Origin: Cyanocohniella sp. LLY
GTDB taxonomy: Bacteria > Cyanobacteriota > Cyanobacteriia > Cyanobacteriales > Nostocaceae
Length of the DNA stretch: 64,000 nucleotides
Direction of reading: 5' to 3'
NCBI GenBank assembly: GCA_022241785.1
Contig: JAKOMP010000001.1
Location: 1-64,000, forward strand
The translations under genes were made by a program, and so were the position numbers. The notes beneath the pieces were generated by a model. The model did not search any database and was not told the DNA's origin. It saw nothing but the letters and a program-made list of their open reading frames with translations. Positions 37,144 to 46,656 of this stretch are shown here, piece by piece; within the stretch, counting starts at the first letter, position 1, and each line of letters opens with the position of its first letter.

Positions 37144-37506
37144 TCAGATCAATGTAATAAAACTACCCGTGAGGTTCAATTTTATCTCTCTTCTTTAAAT
37201 AGTGATGCTCAACTTATCGGTCAGACTATCCGAAAGCATTGGGGCATTGAAAACGAGGATCATTGGACACTTGATTGTACTTTTTCCGAGGATGCTTGTC
37301 GCATTCGTTCTTTCCATAGTCCTCAGAATTTCTCTATTTTAAGACGTATTGCTCTTAATGCTCTCAACCGTGAACAGTCCTATAAACGTAGTCTCTGTCA
37401 AAAAATGAAACGCACCGCTATGGATAACAATTATATGATTCAAGTTCTTAGTTCTTGTTTCATTACCAATACATTAGATTCTTCTGATTACTTGTGTCAA
37501 GCCTGA
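37144..37506 (+). pseudogene. C-terminal remnant of an ISAs1-family transposase
   Basis: An open frame without a start codon gives about 114 recognisable residues up to TGA at 37504. It contains IRKHWGIENEDHWTLDCTFSED and the stretch FHSPQNFSILRRIALNALNRE, which match the C-terminal catalytic region (HWxIEN-LHW-LD--F-EDA) of ISAs1-type DDE transposases. The N-terminal two thirds are missing, and the remnant starts about 80 bases after the ileS stop, just behind its terminator. No intact inverted repeats could be found. It is a dead insertion sequence. Confidence 0.85.
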
Positions 37507-37574
37507 TTGACATGCTTTTACCCTGTAGTGGCTGTGAGGATTTTAAACTAGGGAATTAACTATGATTATTTATA

Positions 37575-37603
37575 GCCTCAGGTTACAAGCCTGAGGCGTT
37601 TTA
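37575..37603 (+). terminator. Strong hairpin terminator after the transposase remnant
   Basis: GCCTCAGG-N7-CCTGAGGC at 37575-37597 followed by GTTTTATT. It lies between the remnant and the convergent psiE-like gene and may once have ended the transposase transcript. Confidence 0.75.
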
Positions 37604-38146
37604 TTACACAATCGGCTGATTTTCATCAGATGAATATGGAAATCTACGCTCGTTACGTTCTTGATTGATCACAGGACAGACTTTAGTGTTAGCACTCATA
37701 CAATCCATATGCGGTGTTTTAGCACACACTATAAGTAGCACACCCAAACTAAATAATAAACCACAAATTGCCGCTGTTTTCACTCCAGAAATTTCCATTG
37801 CTCCATGAACAATGACTTCTCGTAATAGAGATACAATTGTGACTTCAACGGCTACTCCTACAGAAATGCTATGTTCTTGCAAGTAGACCATAAGTAGCCG
37901 AAATAATTCGACTAAAATCAACACAAATAGTACTTTTGCCGTCACATATTTATAGTCTAGGGACTGCACGATCGCCACAAATATGCCCCACAACTGTATT
38001 AACATGAGAGCAAACAATCCTAAACACAGAAAAATCACTATTAAGTCTTGGAAAGCCTCCATGTTGCGAACAATGGTATGCCGATCCAACCAGCGATCGC
38101 AAAATAAAAATCGACTCTTGAAGCGCTTGTGCATGTAAGTTTTCAT
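37604..38146 (-). CDS. PsiE-like phosphate-starvation-inducible membrane protein
   Basis: A 180-residue membrane protein with four hydrophobic segments (about 31-58, 68-88, 100-112, 122-140) and a short Cys-containing tail. It matches the PsiE family in size and in the motif-like words VELFRLLMVYLQEHSISVGVAVEVTIVSLLREVIVHG. PsiE is induced by phosphate starvation in E. coli; its function is unknown. The start could be at 38146 or at the internal Met at 38134. Confidence 0.75.
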   Translation of the reverse strand: MKTYMHKRFKSRFLFCDRWLDRHTIVRNMEAFQDLIVIFLCLGLFALMLIQLWGIFVAIVQSLDYKYVTAKVLFVLILVELFRLLMVYLQEHSISVGVAVEVTIVSLLREVIVHGAMEISGVKTAAICGLLFSLGVLLIVCAKTPHMDCMSANTKVCPVINQERNERRFPYSSDENQPIV

Positions 38147-38224
38147 CCCATCGGGTCAAGTTCAGACCATACTAGCTAGTCCACCCATTAACACTATTGT
38201 GACCTAATATTAAGTAATCGCGCT

Positions 38225-39142
38225 TCAGCGAGGTTGGGAATTTAAATTCTGTGCTTGTTGCAACAATTGCTCGGCATTTTTTTCCCATTGAGGATTATCT
38301 TGAGCATTGTATAAATCTCGGGCATATTGTAATACTTGTAACGCTTGGATATACTGCTTTTGTTGCATGAAAACTAACCCAGCACCATAATAAGCATTGG
38401 GATAATCAGGGTTAGCTTCGGCTGATTTTCTAAAAGCGTCTAATGCTTCTGTTAATTGACCTTGATTAAATAAAATAGAACCCAAATTATAGTGAGCTTC
38501 TGGATATTTGGGGTTAATTTTAATTGCTTGCTGAAAGGCTTCTTTTGATTGATTAATCTTACCCTGCTGAAGATAACATATCCCTAAATGATAAGCAGGC
38601 TCTGGTGCATTCTTACTATATTGCATTGCCTTTTGAAACGAGGCGATCGCTCGATCCCAATTTTGCTGCTGTTGTTGGACTAAACCCAAGTTATAGTGAG
38701 CAAAACCCAACTGGGGATCTAGTTCTAACGCCCGTTGTAAATAATCGCTGGCTTGCTGTAAATTATTGCCTTCTAATAATGCACCGCCTAAATTAGCAAA
38801 AGCTAAGGCAAACTTGGGATCAGCTTGGCTTGCTTGATAAAATGCATCAGCCGCCGGCTTTAATTGTCCGGTTTGTCGCAGTGCTAGTCCTAAATTGTAG
38901 TGCGCCGGGGCTAACTGGGGATCTAGCTGAATTGCTTGTTGAAAGGCGGCGATCGCATCTTGAACCCTCCCGGCTTGAATTGCTTGTAAGCCTTGGTTTA
39001 ACAAGGTTGTGGCCGTTGGCAGACTATACTGGGCTAGGAGTGGGGTCATGGGGTAACTAACAGCGGTGAAAAGAAAACTTTCACCTAGCATGATTAAACT
39101 TACTATGCCGACTATGGGATATTTATCAAGTGATAATCTCAT
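38225..39142 (-). CDS. Tetratricopeptide repeat protein
   Basis: A 305-residue protein from the ATG at 39142 (a TTG at 39163 is also in frame). The N-terminus has a hydrophobic export or anchor segment (about 9-36), so the repeats probably face the periplasm or lumen. From about residue 43 there are seven TPR units of 34 residues with the usual pattern (ALRQTGQLKPAADAFYQASQADP is one). TPRs mediate protein binding. The partner is unknown. The gene is divergent from the EF-G-like gene. Confidence 0.88.
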   Translation of the reverse strand: MRLSLDKYPIVGIVSLIMLGESFLFTAVSYPMTPLLAQYSLPTATTLLNQGLQAIQAGRVQDAIAAFQQAIQLDPQLAPAHYNLGLALRQTGQLKPAADAFYQASQADPKFALAFANLGGALLEGNNLQQASDYLQRALELDPQLGFAHYNLGLVQQQQQNWDRAIASFQKAMQYSKNAPEPAYHLGICYLQQGKINQSKEAFQQAIKINPKYPEAHYNLGSILFNQGQLTEALDAFRKSAEANPDYPNAYYGAGLVFMQQKQYIQALQVLQYARDLYNAQDNPQWEKNAEQLLQQAQNLNSQPR

Positions 39143-39425
39143 TGATTCTCGGATTCGCGACAATTTGAGTTACGTTTACTAGATTAAAAGTTTGATTATT
39201 TCGAGTATATTTACAAAAGTTTTGGATTTGGTATGAAAGTTTGTGTTACTTAACTTTTCTTAAGCTAAATCTTACAACAGACTACAATTTTTTTTACTTG
39301 TGATTAAAAGAAGGATAATGTCAAGTTAAGGAAGGAATGATTCTTCCTCTTGAGAACTATTTTTTTATCCCTGATAAATTACAGAATCACGCGGGTAAGA
39401 GTGACTTACCGCAAGGGAGTTTTTT

Positions 39426-41471
39426 ATGAACGAAAAAGTCAAATCGGGTTCGCGGAACGTTGCAATTGTCGGCCCTTATTTAAGTGGAAAGACCACATTA
39501 CTAGAAAGTTTATTATTTGTCACTGGGGCAATTTCGCGCAAAGGCAATGTCAAGGATGGTAACACGGTGGGAGATAGTGCGGCGGAAGCGCGCGATCGCC
39601 ACATGAGTGTAGAAGTCAGCGCCGCTAGTACTGAGTTTAACAACACTCGTTTTACCTTTATTGATTGTCCTGGTTCAGTAGAATTTGCCCAAGAAACCTA
39701 CAATGCTTTAATAGGAGTTGATGCGGCAATTGTAGTTTGTGAACCCATAGGCGAGCGTGTCCTTACCTTGGCTCCTTTATTTAAATTCCTTGACGATTGG
39801 GAAATTCCCCATCTCGTCTTTGTGAATAAAATGGATCGGGCGAATATTCACGTTTTAGACACACTACACGCCCTCAAAGCAGTTTCTAGTCGTCCACTAG
39901 TAGCCCACCAATACCCCATCATGCAAGGGGAACAACTCACCGGTTTTATCGATATGGTGAGTGAACAAGCATATCAATATCATGCCGGCGCACCTGCCGA
40001 TTTAATTCCTTTCCCGGAAAGTTTAAAAGCAGAAGAACACATAGCACGGGCGGAAATGCTCGAAGCTTTAGCAAATTTTGATGACCATTTACTCGAAGAA
40101 CTTTTAGAAGATATTGAACCGCCCCAAGAAGAAATTCTCAACGACCTCAAGCTAGAATTAGGCGCAGATTTAGTTGTTCCCGTCTTCTTTGGTGTGGCTG
40201 AACAAGACTATGGTGTCAGGCCTTTATTAGAAGCCCTGGAACGAGAAGCACCCGAAGCAACAGCCACAGCAGAACGTCGTTTAAAAAATATCAAAGGTAA
40301 TACTCCCTTAGCCCAGGTACTCAAAACTTATTACACTCCCCAAGGTGGCAAACTTTCCCTAGTGCGTGTTTGGCGGGGGACATTAACTGATGGCATTGTT
40401 CTCAATGGTATGCGGACTGGTGGACTTTACCGCCTCACAGGACAACAATCGCAGTTGGTTAATGAAGCTGCGACTGGCGAAATTGTGGCTTTGAGCCGTT
40501 TAGAGGGTATCAAGACAGGAGATACCATTTCCACAGACGGCCAGGTAAAAGAATTACCCAAAGCAGAACAATTGGAACCAGTGTATGCCTTGGCTATTAC
40601 ACCAGAAAAACGCAACGATGAAGTCAAACTCAGCAGTGCGATCGCTAAATTATTAGAAGAAGATCCAGCGTTAGCTTGGGAACAGCATGGGGATACCCAC
40701 GAAGTTATTCTCTGGGGTCAAGGTGAAATTCATTTGCAAGTAGCCCTCGACAGATTGCGCCGCAAATATAACTTGCCCATGTCAACCCATCTGCCACAAA
40801 TTCCCTATAAAGAAACTATTCGCAAAACCGTAGAATCAGTTCATGGGCGTTACAAACACCAAAGTGGTGGTCATGGACAATTTGGCGATGTTTTTCTGAA
40901 TATCCAACCCCTACCACGTGGCGAAGGTTTTAACTTCAAGGAAACTATTGTTGGCGGTGTAGTTCCCAAACAATACATCCCTGGGGTGGAAATGGGTGTG
41001 CGGGAGTTTCTCACACATGGGCCTTTGGGTTTCCCCATCGTAGATGTAGCTGTAACTCTGACCAATGGTTCCTACCACAGCGTAGATAGTTCGGAACAAG
41101 CATTTAAACAAGCAGCCAGACTAGCTATGCAAACAGGTATACCCCAGGCTCAACCCACACTTTTAGAACCGATTCTGCGGGTGCGAGTCACAACACCGAG
41201 TGAATTTACCTCCAAGGTGCTGCAATTACTCAGCGGTAGACGTGGGCAAATTTTAGGCTATGAAGGCAGAAATGATTGGCCAGGCTGGGATAATGTAGCT
41301 GCATACTTGCCCCAAGCAGAGATGCATGACTTTATTATCGAACTGCGATCGCTTACTCTTGGTGTTGGTTCTTTTCACTGGGAATATGACCATCTCCAGG
41401 AAGTACCAGACAAACTTGCTGAACGTGTGCTTCTCCAGAATGGTAATGGTAGTAACGGTAACGGCAAGTAG
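39426..41471 (+). CDS. Elongation factor G-like GTPase
   Basis: A 681-residue translation-factor GTPase. G1 is GPYLSGKTTLLES, G3 is DCPGS, G4 is NKMDRAN, and domains II-V follow in normal order with KETIRKTVESVHGRYKHQSGGHGQFGDV typical of domain IV. It is shorter and more divergent than the main EF-G and belongs to the EF-G2/EF-G-like group (TetM-like in part). The G1 lysine is kept. Main EF-G normally lies in the str operon, so this is a paralogue of unclear role. The C-terminus ends in an Asn/Gly-rich tail. Confidence 0.9.
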   Translation: MNEKVKSGSRNVAIVGPYLSGKTTLLESLLFVTGAISRKGNVKDGNTVGDSAAEARDRHMSVEVSAASTEFNNTRFTFIDCPGSVEFAQETYNALIGVDAAIVVCEPIGERVLTLAPLFKFLDDWEIPHLVFVNKMDRANIHVLDTLHALKAVSSRPLVAHQYPIMQGEQLTGFIDMVSEQAYQYHAGAPADLIPFPESLKAEEHIARAEMLEALANFDDHLLEELLEDIEPPQEEILNDLKLELGADLVVPVFFGVAEQDYGVRPLLEALEREAPEATATAERRLKNIKGNTPLAQVLKTYYTPQGGKLSLVRVWRGTLTDGIVLNGMRTGGLYRLTGQQSQLVNEAATGEIVALSRLEGIKTGDTISTDGQVKELPKAEQLEPVYALAITPEKRNDEVKLSSAIAKLLEEDPALAWEQHGDTHEVILWGQGEIHLQVALDRLRRKYNLPMSTHLPQIPYKETIRKTVESVHGRYKHQSGGHGQFGDVFLNIQPLPRGEGFNFKETIVGGVVPKQYIPGVEMGVREFLTHGPLGFPIVDVAVTLTNGSYHSVDSSEQAFKQAARLAMQTGIPQAQPTLLEPILRVRVTTPSEFTSKVLQLLSGRRGQILGYEGRNDWPGWDNVAAYLPQAEMHDFIIELRSLTLGVGSFHWEYDHLQEVPDKLAERVLLQNGNGSNGNGK

Positions 41472-41968
41472 TTGATGAGGCAGGGGAGCAGGTCAAAAGA
41501 GGCAGGGGAGCAGGTCAAAAGAGGCAGGGGAGCAGGTCAAAAGAGGCAGGGGAGCAGGTCAAAAGAGGCAGGGGGCAGGGGAGCAAGGGGGAGAGACTGG
41601 GAAGTCCCTTGTACCCCGCCCTAGTCAAGCGCCCTGGAAGCGGCGCACTGAGCAGTTCGACCCTTCGGCAAGCTCAGGGCATCGCAGGCTCACTGTATCA
41701 CTTGCCGAAGTGGGCGGGGCTTCTTTTACCAAAAGATAAGGTTTAAAGCCGAGTGGAATTGTGGGCGATAGCTCCCTTGCTCTGGTGGTTGTACTCCTAC
41801 GGAGAAGCAAGCTACGCGCAGCGTCTTGTAGAGAAGCCCCAACGCCAGTTGCTCCCCTTGGCTACAAGCCAAGACCGCACTGGCTCCTCCTTGTGAGTGG
41901 TTTTTCTCCCCTGCCCCCCTGCTCCCATGCTCCCCCTGCCTCTTCAGTGAATTACTCCCAGTCCCCAG
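41472..41968. other. Repeat-filled intergenic region
   Basis: About 497 bases made almost wholly of dispersed repeats: the 22-bp tandem array (41477-41590), a GC-rich block with TTCGGCAAGCTCAGGG, a block with GGAGAAGCAAGCTACGCGCAGCG, and CCCTGC words. No gene is supported. Confidence 0.65.
41477..41586. repeat. 22-bp tandem repeat
   Basis: Four perfect copies of a 22-bp unit beginning GAGGCAGGGGAGCAGG and ending TCAAAA start at 41477, 41499, 41521 and 41543; a diverging fifth begins at 41565. They follow the EF-G-like stop codon directly. Confidence 0.95.
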
Positions 41969-43705
41969 TTAAGCTGGATAAATCCGCAAACGCCGATTTG
42001 GTTCTTCGCCAAAACTATCAGACTTGAGTCGATAATGTTCTACTAACTCATGCTGCATTTTTCGGACTTGGGAAGAACGAGGTAATAACTCAACTGGCTG
42101 TCCTTTAGGAATCACAATCTGCTCTACAGCAAGTCTGGCTTCTTCGAGGGCATCCATTTCATCATCGCTACCACTGTGCAAAAACAGTTGCAGTTCTCGG
42201 TCATCGGTCATGTCCGGATCTTCTATGTTCAACAAGCGCCGCAAACCACGGGTAATCTGCGGTATCGTGCTGGACTTAATCATGTGGATAGGCACATGGC
42301 GGGCTTTAGCCATTTGCCTGAGTTTGGCGTGGTTTTTGACGTGCGATCGCAATGCTAAAATGGCATCAGCATTATCAATCTCTTTTGTCAATACCACTGG
42401 CAAAGTGAGGACACCAATTACCTGTTCTAGTTGGTGACGACTCACACCATAAGGGTAAATATGTAGTGGCAAATCTTCGCCGTTTGGCCCTGAGTGTCTG
42501 CTGGGTTTGAGATCAATACTCTCTGAGTAGTTGAAGGATTCATTCAGCAAACGGTCAAATTCACTACGTCCGCTCACCCGCTCCCGCTCTAAAGACAAAG
42601 GTGGCAATGCTACCATTTGTCCCGATGAACGCCAGCCATTACTCTGTCGCACTGGGGGAAAAGATGCTTCTTCTGCCGCCACTTGTCCACCGCGACCGTT
42701 GACCACAGATAACTGCCTGGTAATGGCCACTTTACCTTGGTCATCAACAGTTCTTGTTTGTGGGTTCGGCTGACGGCCCCGGAGCAGAGTATCTACTGTA
42801 TCCGCCACACTTTCATGTATGACCCAGCGTTGCCGTTCTAACATTTCCACAGCAATCTCGAAGGTGGGAGGAGCTTTGCGTTCCAAAACAGTCTTTTGAC
42901 TGCCCCGCCTTCTAGCTTCGTCATCTCCTAAAGTCACAGCCTGAATACCCCCAACTAAATCAGAAAGGGTGGGGTTTTTAATTAAGTTTTCAATTTGGTT
43001 CCCGTGGGCAGTACCAACCAATTGCACGCCCCTTTCGGCAATGGTACGCGCCGCTAAAGCTTCCAATTCCGTACCAATTTCATCAATGACGATGACTTCT
43101 GGCATATGGTTTTCCACTGCCTCAATCATCACCTGATGCTGAAGTTCGGGTTGTGCCACTTGCATCCGCCTGGCGCGACCAATGGCAGGGTGTGGCACAT
43201 CACCATCCCCAGCAATTTCGTTGGAGGTATCAATAATGACTACACGCTTATGCAGATCATCTGCCAAAACACGGGCAATTTCTCTTAAGGCAGTAGTTTT
43301 ACCCACACCAGGCCGTCCCAGCATGAGAATTGATTTACCAGTTTCCACCAAATCGCGGATCATACCAATGGTGCCAAATACCGCCCGACCAACACGACAG
43401 GTCAAGCCAATAATCTGACCACTGCGGTTACGGATAGCACTGATGCGATGCAATGTTTGCTCAATTCCTGCTCGATTATCTCCGCTAAAGATGCCGACTC
43501 GCTGAATACAATCATCTATTTGTGCTTGAGTGACGGGAGTTGCGCTTAGATACTCAGCTTGATTAGGAAAGCGAGCCTCTGGGCAACGACCCAGATCCAA
43601 GACTACTTCAACTAAACTATCTCGTTGAGGATGATTTTCTAGTACTTGTCGCAGGTCTTGGGGCAAAATGTCTAATAACTTTTGGAGATCTTCTTTAATC
43701 GTCAT
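41969..43705 (-). CDS. R3H domain AAA ATPase (Ycf45/SpoIIIAA-like)
   Basis: A 578-residue protein from the ATG at 43705 (an in-frame extension to 43756 is less likely). Residues about 100-300 form an ATPase related to SpoIIIAA and chloroplast Ycf45: Walker A MLGRPGVGKTTALREIARVL, Walker B VIVIDEIGTELEALAA, and LVGTAHGNQIENLIKNP. The middle is disordered. The C-terminal part has a conserved block HIYPYGVSRHQLEQVIGVLTLPVVLT and ends with an R3H-type single-stranded nucleic-acid binding region around LAVEQIVIPKGQPVELLPRSSQVRKMQHELVEHYRLKSDSFG. It follows ldpA on the same strand by 66 bases, so the two may be cotranscribed. Confidence 0.88.
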   Translation of the reverse strand: MTIKEDLQKLLDILPQDLRQVLENHPQRDSLVEVVLDLGRCPEARFPNQAEYLSATPVTQAQIDDCIQRVGIFSGDNRAGIEQTLHRISAIRNRSGQIIGLTCRVGRAVFGTIGMIRDLVETGKSILMLGRPGVGKTTALREIARVLADDLHKRVVIIDTSNEIAGDGDVPHPAIGRARRMQVAQPELQHQVMIEAVENHMPEVIVIDEIGTELEALAARTIAERGVQLVGTAHGNQIENLIKNPTLSDLVGGIQAVTLGDDEARRRGSQKTVLERKAPPTFEIAVEMLERQRWVIHESVADTVDTLLRGRQPNPQTRTVDDQGKVAITRQLSVVNGRGGQVAAEEASFPPVRQSNGWRSSGQMVALPPLSLERERVSGRSEFDRLLNESFNYSESIDLKPSRHSGPNGEDLPLHIYPYGVSRHQLEQVIGVLTLPVVLTKEIDNADAILALRSHVKNHAKLRQMAKARHVPIHMIKSSTIPQITRGLRRLLNIEDPDMTDDRELQLFLHSGSDDEMDALEEARLAVEQIVIPKGQPVELLPRSSQVRKMQHELVEHYRLKSDSFGEEPNRRLRIYPA

Positions 43706-43771
43706 GCTTTCTATGGTGACGTTATGAGAGATAACGAATGAGCTACCGTAGGGCACGGCATTGCCGTACTT

Positions 43772-44908
43772 CTACTCCTGCTGTGACTTGATCTGGGAAA
43801 CGAGAGAACGGGCAAGCTTTACAGCTGGCCAGAGCAATTCGGGTTTTTCTTCGAGGCGGACTTGCGCCTTAACACTGGTTTGACTCACCTCCTGTTCTAA
43901 TTGCTCAAGAATTGGTGACAGCAGTACCCGGGCATAGCTACCGTAAGCGACTCCGGAAACAGAGGCTAAGGGATTAAGGGGCGGGGGGGCTGAGATGAAA
44001 AATTTTTCTTTCTCCCCTGCTTTCTTCAACAGTCCCATTGTCTTTAACTTAGCAACAGTGTAGCTATTAGTGCCACCTGCTAATTGCACATATCCTGGTA
44101 ACTTAGCTGCCAAAACTTTCTGCCCTAATTTCACTGCTGCTAAAGTAGTGCCATCTCCAATATCACCACTCATCGGCCGACCGTCTGTTTGCCAAATTAA
44201 GGCACTACGCAATGGGGCTATTAAGTCACTAATTGCATGTAGGTAGTCAATCATACCCTCGCCATCGGGACAGCTCACAGCTACTACCTTTAATTGATTA
44301 ACCCACGGTGAAATTGCTTGCCATAATTGCCGAAACTCTGCCAAACGTCCTACTTTTGTATGAATTTCTACGGCATCTACTCCAGTTGACATGACCAATG
44401 GCGCAATGTCGCCAGCACTGGACATATATGATTTTGTATAAATTTTATCATATGGGCAAATGGGTAGGCAACGTCCACAGCCATAGCATTTTTGGGATTC
44501 AACCCCCGAAAAATCATCTACACCGTGAAAGGCGATCGCTTGTGCTGGGCAAATTTTTTCACAAGGTCTAGGACAATCTTGGGGACATTCCGTAGAATTA
44601 AACTCTGCTTTGCGAAAATGGGGGTCTTCTCCATCGTTCAGGCTGACCATCAAAAAGGGTAAATTGCCTTGATAGCCGTAGCCTCGCTCCTTGGCATCCT
44701 TCACTAGATGCCTGGCTACTTGTAGCCCTTCTTGGGCGGCTGCTATTACTGCGGGATCAGCTGCCACATCTATACAGTCAGCGCCTGCCAATGTGTAGGC
44801 TAATGTTAAACTTCTGACTGCCGGCAGATGCTGGTAACTGGCTCCACAGATTAGTTTGAACCAGTGGCCTGCTTTCAAGGATTGTAAAGGGGCGAACAAA
44901 TCAGTCAC
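43772..44908 (-). CDS. ldpA: Light-dependent period protein LdpA (iron-sulfur protein)
   Basis: A 378-residue protein that senses redox state and feeds light information to the circadian clock in Synechococcus. It carries cysteine clusters in CPQDCPRPCEKICPAQAI and CYGCGRCLPICPYDKI, a two-[4Fe-4S] ferredoxin-like domain, and the LdpA N- and C-terminal regions (LICGASYQHLPAVRSLTLAYTLAGADCIDVAAD at the front). The start is GTG. A stretch around residues 295-315 (KKAGEKEKFFISAPPPLNP) is encoded by repeat-like DNA and may be an inserted segment. The R3H ATPase follows. Confidence 0.88.
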   Translation of the reverse strand: MTDLFAPLQSLKAGHWFKLICGASYQHLPAVRSLTLAYTLAGADCIDVAADPAVIAAAQEGLQVARHLVKDAKERGYGYQGNLPFLMVSLNDGEDPHFRKAEFNSTECPQDCPRPCEKICPAQAIAFHGVDDFSGVESQKCYGCGRCLPICPYDKIYTKSYMSSAGDIAPLVMSTGVDAVEIHTKVGRLAEFRQLWQAISPWVNQLKVVAVSCPDGEGMIDYLHAISDLIAPLRSALIWQTDGRPMSGDIGDGTTLAAVKLGQKVLAAKLPGYVQLAGGTNSYTVAKLKTMGLLKKAGEKEKFFISAPPPLNPLASVSGVAYGSYARVLLSPILEQLEQEVSQTSVKAQVRLEEKPELLWPAVKLARSLVSQIKSQQE

Positions 44909-45036
44909 ATTTCTATTATGCGTTTATAGAACTAAAAATAGTAGTTTTTAATGTAGAAAAAATCTTGTTTTTTGATGACAAAGCCACTTATGGTAGTATT
45001 TTATACTTTTATGCTATTCAATAATAGTTCATCATA

Positions 45037-46527
45037 TTAGCTAGCTGAATTTTCCGGTGGTTTTCCAGGAATAGCTACCCCTGCGGTATTAAATGGAATG
45101 CAAATTGTAAACTCTGTTCCTTTTCCTGGAGATGAAGAACAGGTAAGGTGACCGCGATGTTTTTGCACTACAATTTGGTAACTAATTGACAATCCTAAGC
45201 CGCTACCTTTACCCACAGGCTTTGTGGTGAAAAAAGGGTCAAATAAACGCGATTGCAGCAATTCATCAATACCATGACCATTATCTGCGATCGCAATCTT
45301 CACAGTATGAGACTCGACTAATTCTGTGCAAATACGAATCTGCGGATTGGCAATGGGCATTGGTACCGACTTCCTGGTATTTTTTGATATATAACGATTA
45401 ACTTCTACTCTTTGAGATATTTCCTTTTGGCCATTCACAGGGCTAGAATGCAAGGCCGCACTGTGGCTAGTCCCTAGATTTTCTGAAGTTTCGCACATTG
45501 TCAACTGATCTTGCGAGTTCTTTTCCTCGCTACCTCCCCTTTCTAAAGCATCAATGGCATTATTTAGTAAGTGCATAAATACTTGATTTAGTTCACTGGC
45601 ATAACAAGTAATTAAGGGCAAACTACCATATTCTTTCACGACAGCAATGGCAGGACGATTTGCTGTTTCTCTGAGTCGATGTTGTAACATTACCAAAGTA
45701 CTGTCGATGCCTTCATGGATATTCACTGGCTTCATCTGGGCTTCATCGTGTCTAGAAAAGTTTTGTAATGCTAAGACGATTTTTCGAATGCGATCTGATC
45801 CTCTATGCATCGCACCCATCAAGTTTTGCAGATCATTAATTACAAAATTCAGATCAATATCCTGAATAATTTTTTGAATATGGGGGGTGGGGTGGGGATA
45901 TTCTTGTTGATAAGCTTCGATGATTTTCACTAGTTCTTGCACATATTCACTAGCATATTGAAGATTGCCATAAATGAAACTGATAGGGTTGTTGACCTCA
46001 TGGGAAATTCCTGCTACTAACTGCCCTAAGCTAACCATCTTTTCATTCTGAATCTGTTGGACTTGGGCTGCTTGCAAATTGTCGAGAGCTTCTTGTAATA
46101 GTAAATTTTTTTCTTTTAGTTTTATTTGTAATGATTGTAAATTAATTTGATTTTCAATCCGTGATATTACTTCTGCACCATGAAAAGGTTTAGTAATATA
46201 ATCTACTCCACCCATACCAAAGGCTTTCACTTTATCTAAAACATCATCCAGCGCACTAATAAAAATTACTGGTACTCCACAAGTTTTATCATCTGCTTTC
46301 AAGCGTTGACAAACTTGATAGCCATCCATTCCCGGCATATTAATATCCAACAGGATGATATCAGGTAACACCATTTGACAAGCAGTCAAAGCCATTTTAC
46401 CGTTTAAGGCTTTGCGAACTTCAAAACCTCTGTCCGTCAACATTACCGACAAAAGCCGCAAATTATCTGGTGTATCATCAACCACCAAAATATTGCCTTT
46501 ATAATTGTTACTTTTATTTAAATGCAT
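45037..46527 (-). CDS. Hybrid response regulator/sensor histidine kinase
   Basis: A 496-residue protein from the ATG at 46527 (the frame stays open to 46593). A receiver domain comes first (ILVVDDTPDNLRLLS, phospho-Asp in LLDINMPGMDGYQV, Lys in DYITKPF), then a short coiled coil, then a kinase core with H-box LGQLVAGISHEVNNPISFIYGNLQ and ATP-binding motifs HLLNNAIDAL, IADNGHGI and GKGSGLGLSISY. Between N-box and G1 box there are about 55 extra residues (roughly SEEKNSQDQL to VPMPIANP). It is the third gene of a minus-strand signalling cluster, 129 bases after the GGDEF-EAL gene. There is no membrane segment, so it is cytoplasmic. Confidence 0.88.
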   Translation of the reverse strand: MHLNKSNNYKGNILVVDDTPDNLRLLSVMLTDRGFEVRKALNGKMALTACQMVLPDIILLDINMPGMDGYQVCQRLKADDKTCGVPVIFISALDDVLDKVKAFGMGGVDYITKPFHGAEVISRIENQINLQSLQIKLKEKNLLLQEALDNLQAAQVQQIQNEKMVSLGQLVAGISHEVNNPISFIYGNLQYASEYVQELVKIIEAYQQEYPHPTPHIQKIIQDIDLNFVINDLQNLMGAMHRGSDRIRKIVLALQNFSRHDEAQMKPVNIHEGIDSTLVMLQHRLRETANRPAIAVVKEYGSLPLITCYASELNQVFMHLLNNAIDALERGGSEEKNSQDQLTMCETSENLGTSHSAALHSSPVNGQKEISQRVEVNRYISKNTRKSVPMPIANPQIRICTELVESHTVKIAIADNGHGIDELLQSRLFDPFFTTKPVGKGSGLGLSISYQIVVQKHRGHLTCSSSPGKGTEFTICIPFNTAGVAIPGKPPENSAS

Positions 46528-46656
46528 TTTCAACCAAAAGCTATATTTATTATCATGGAGGATAATGAAGCTTCTTGGAGACACCACTAACAAAATCTAT
46601 CATATTAACAGCATAAATGGATATGTGTGTCTGGATGGGGATACGTTCACAAGCCA

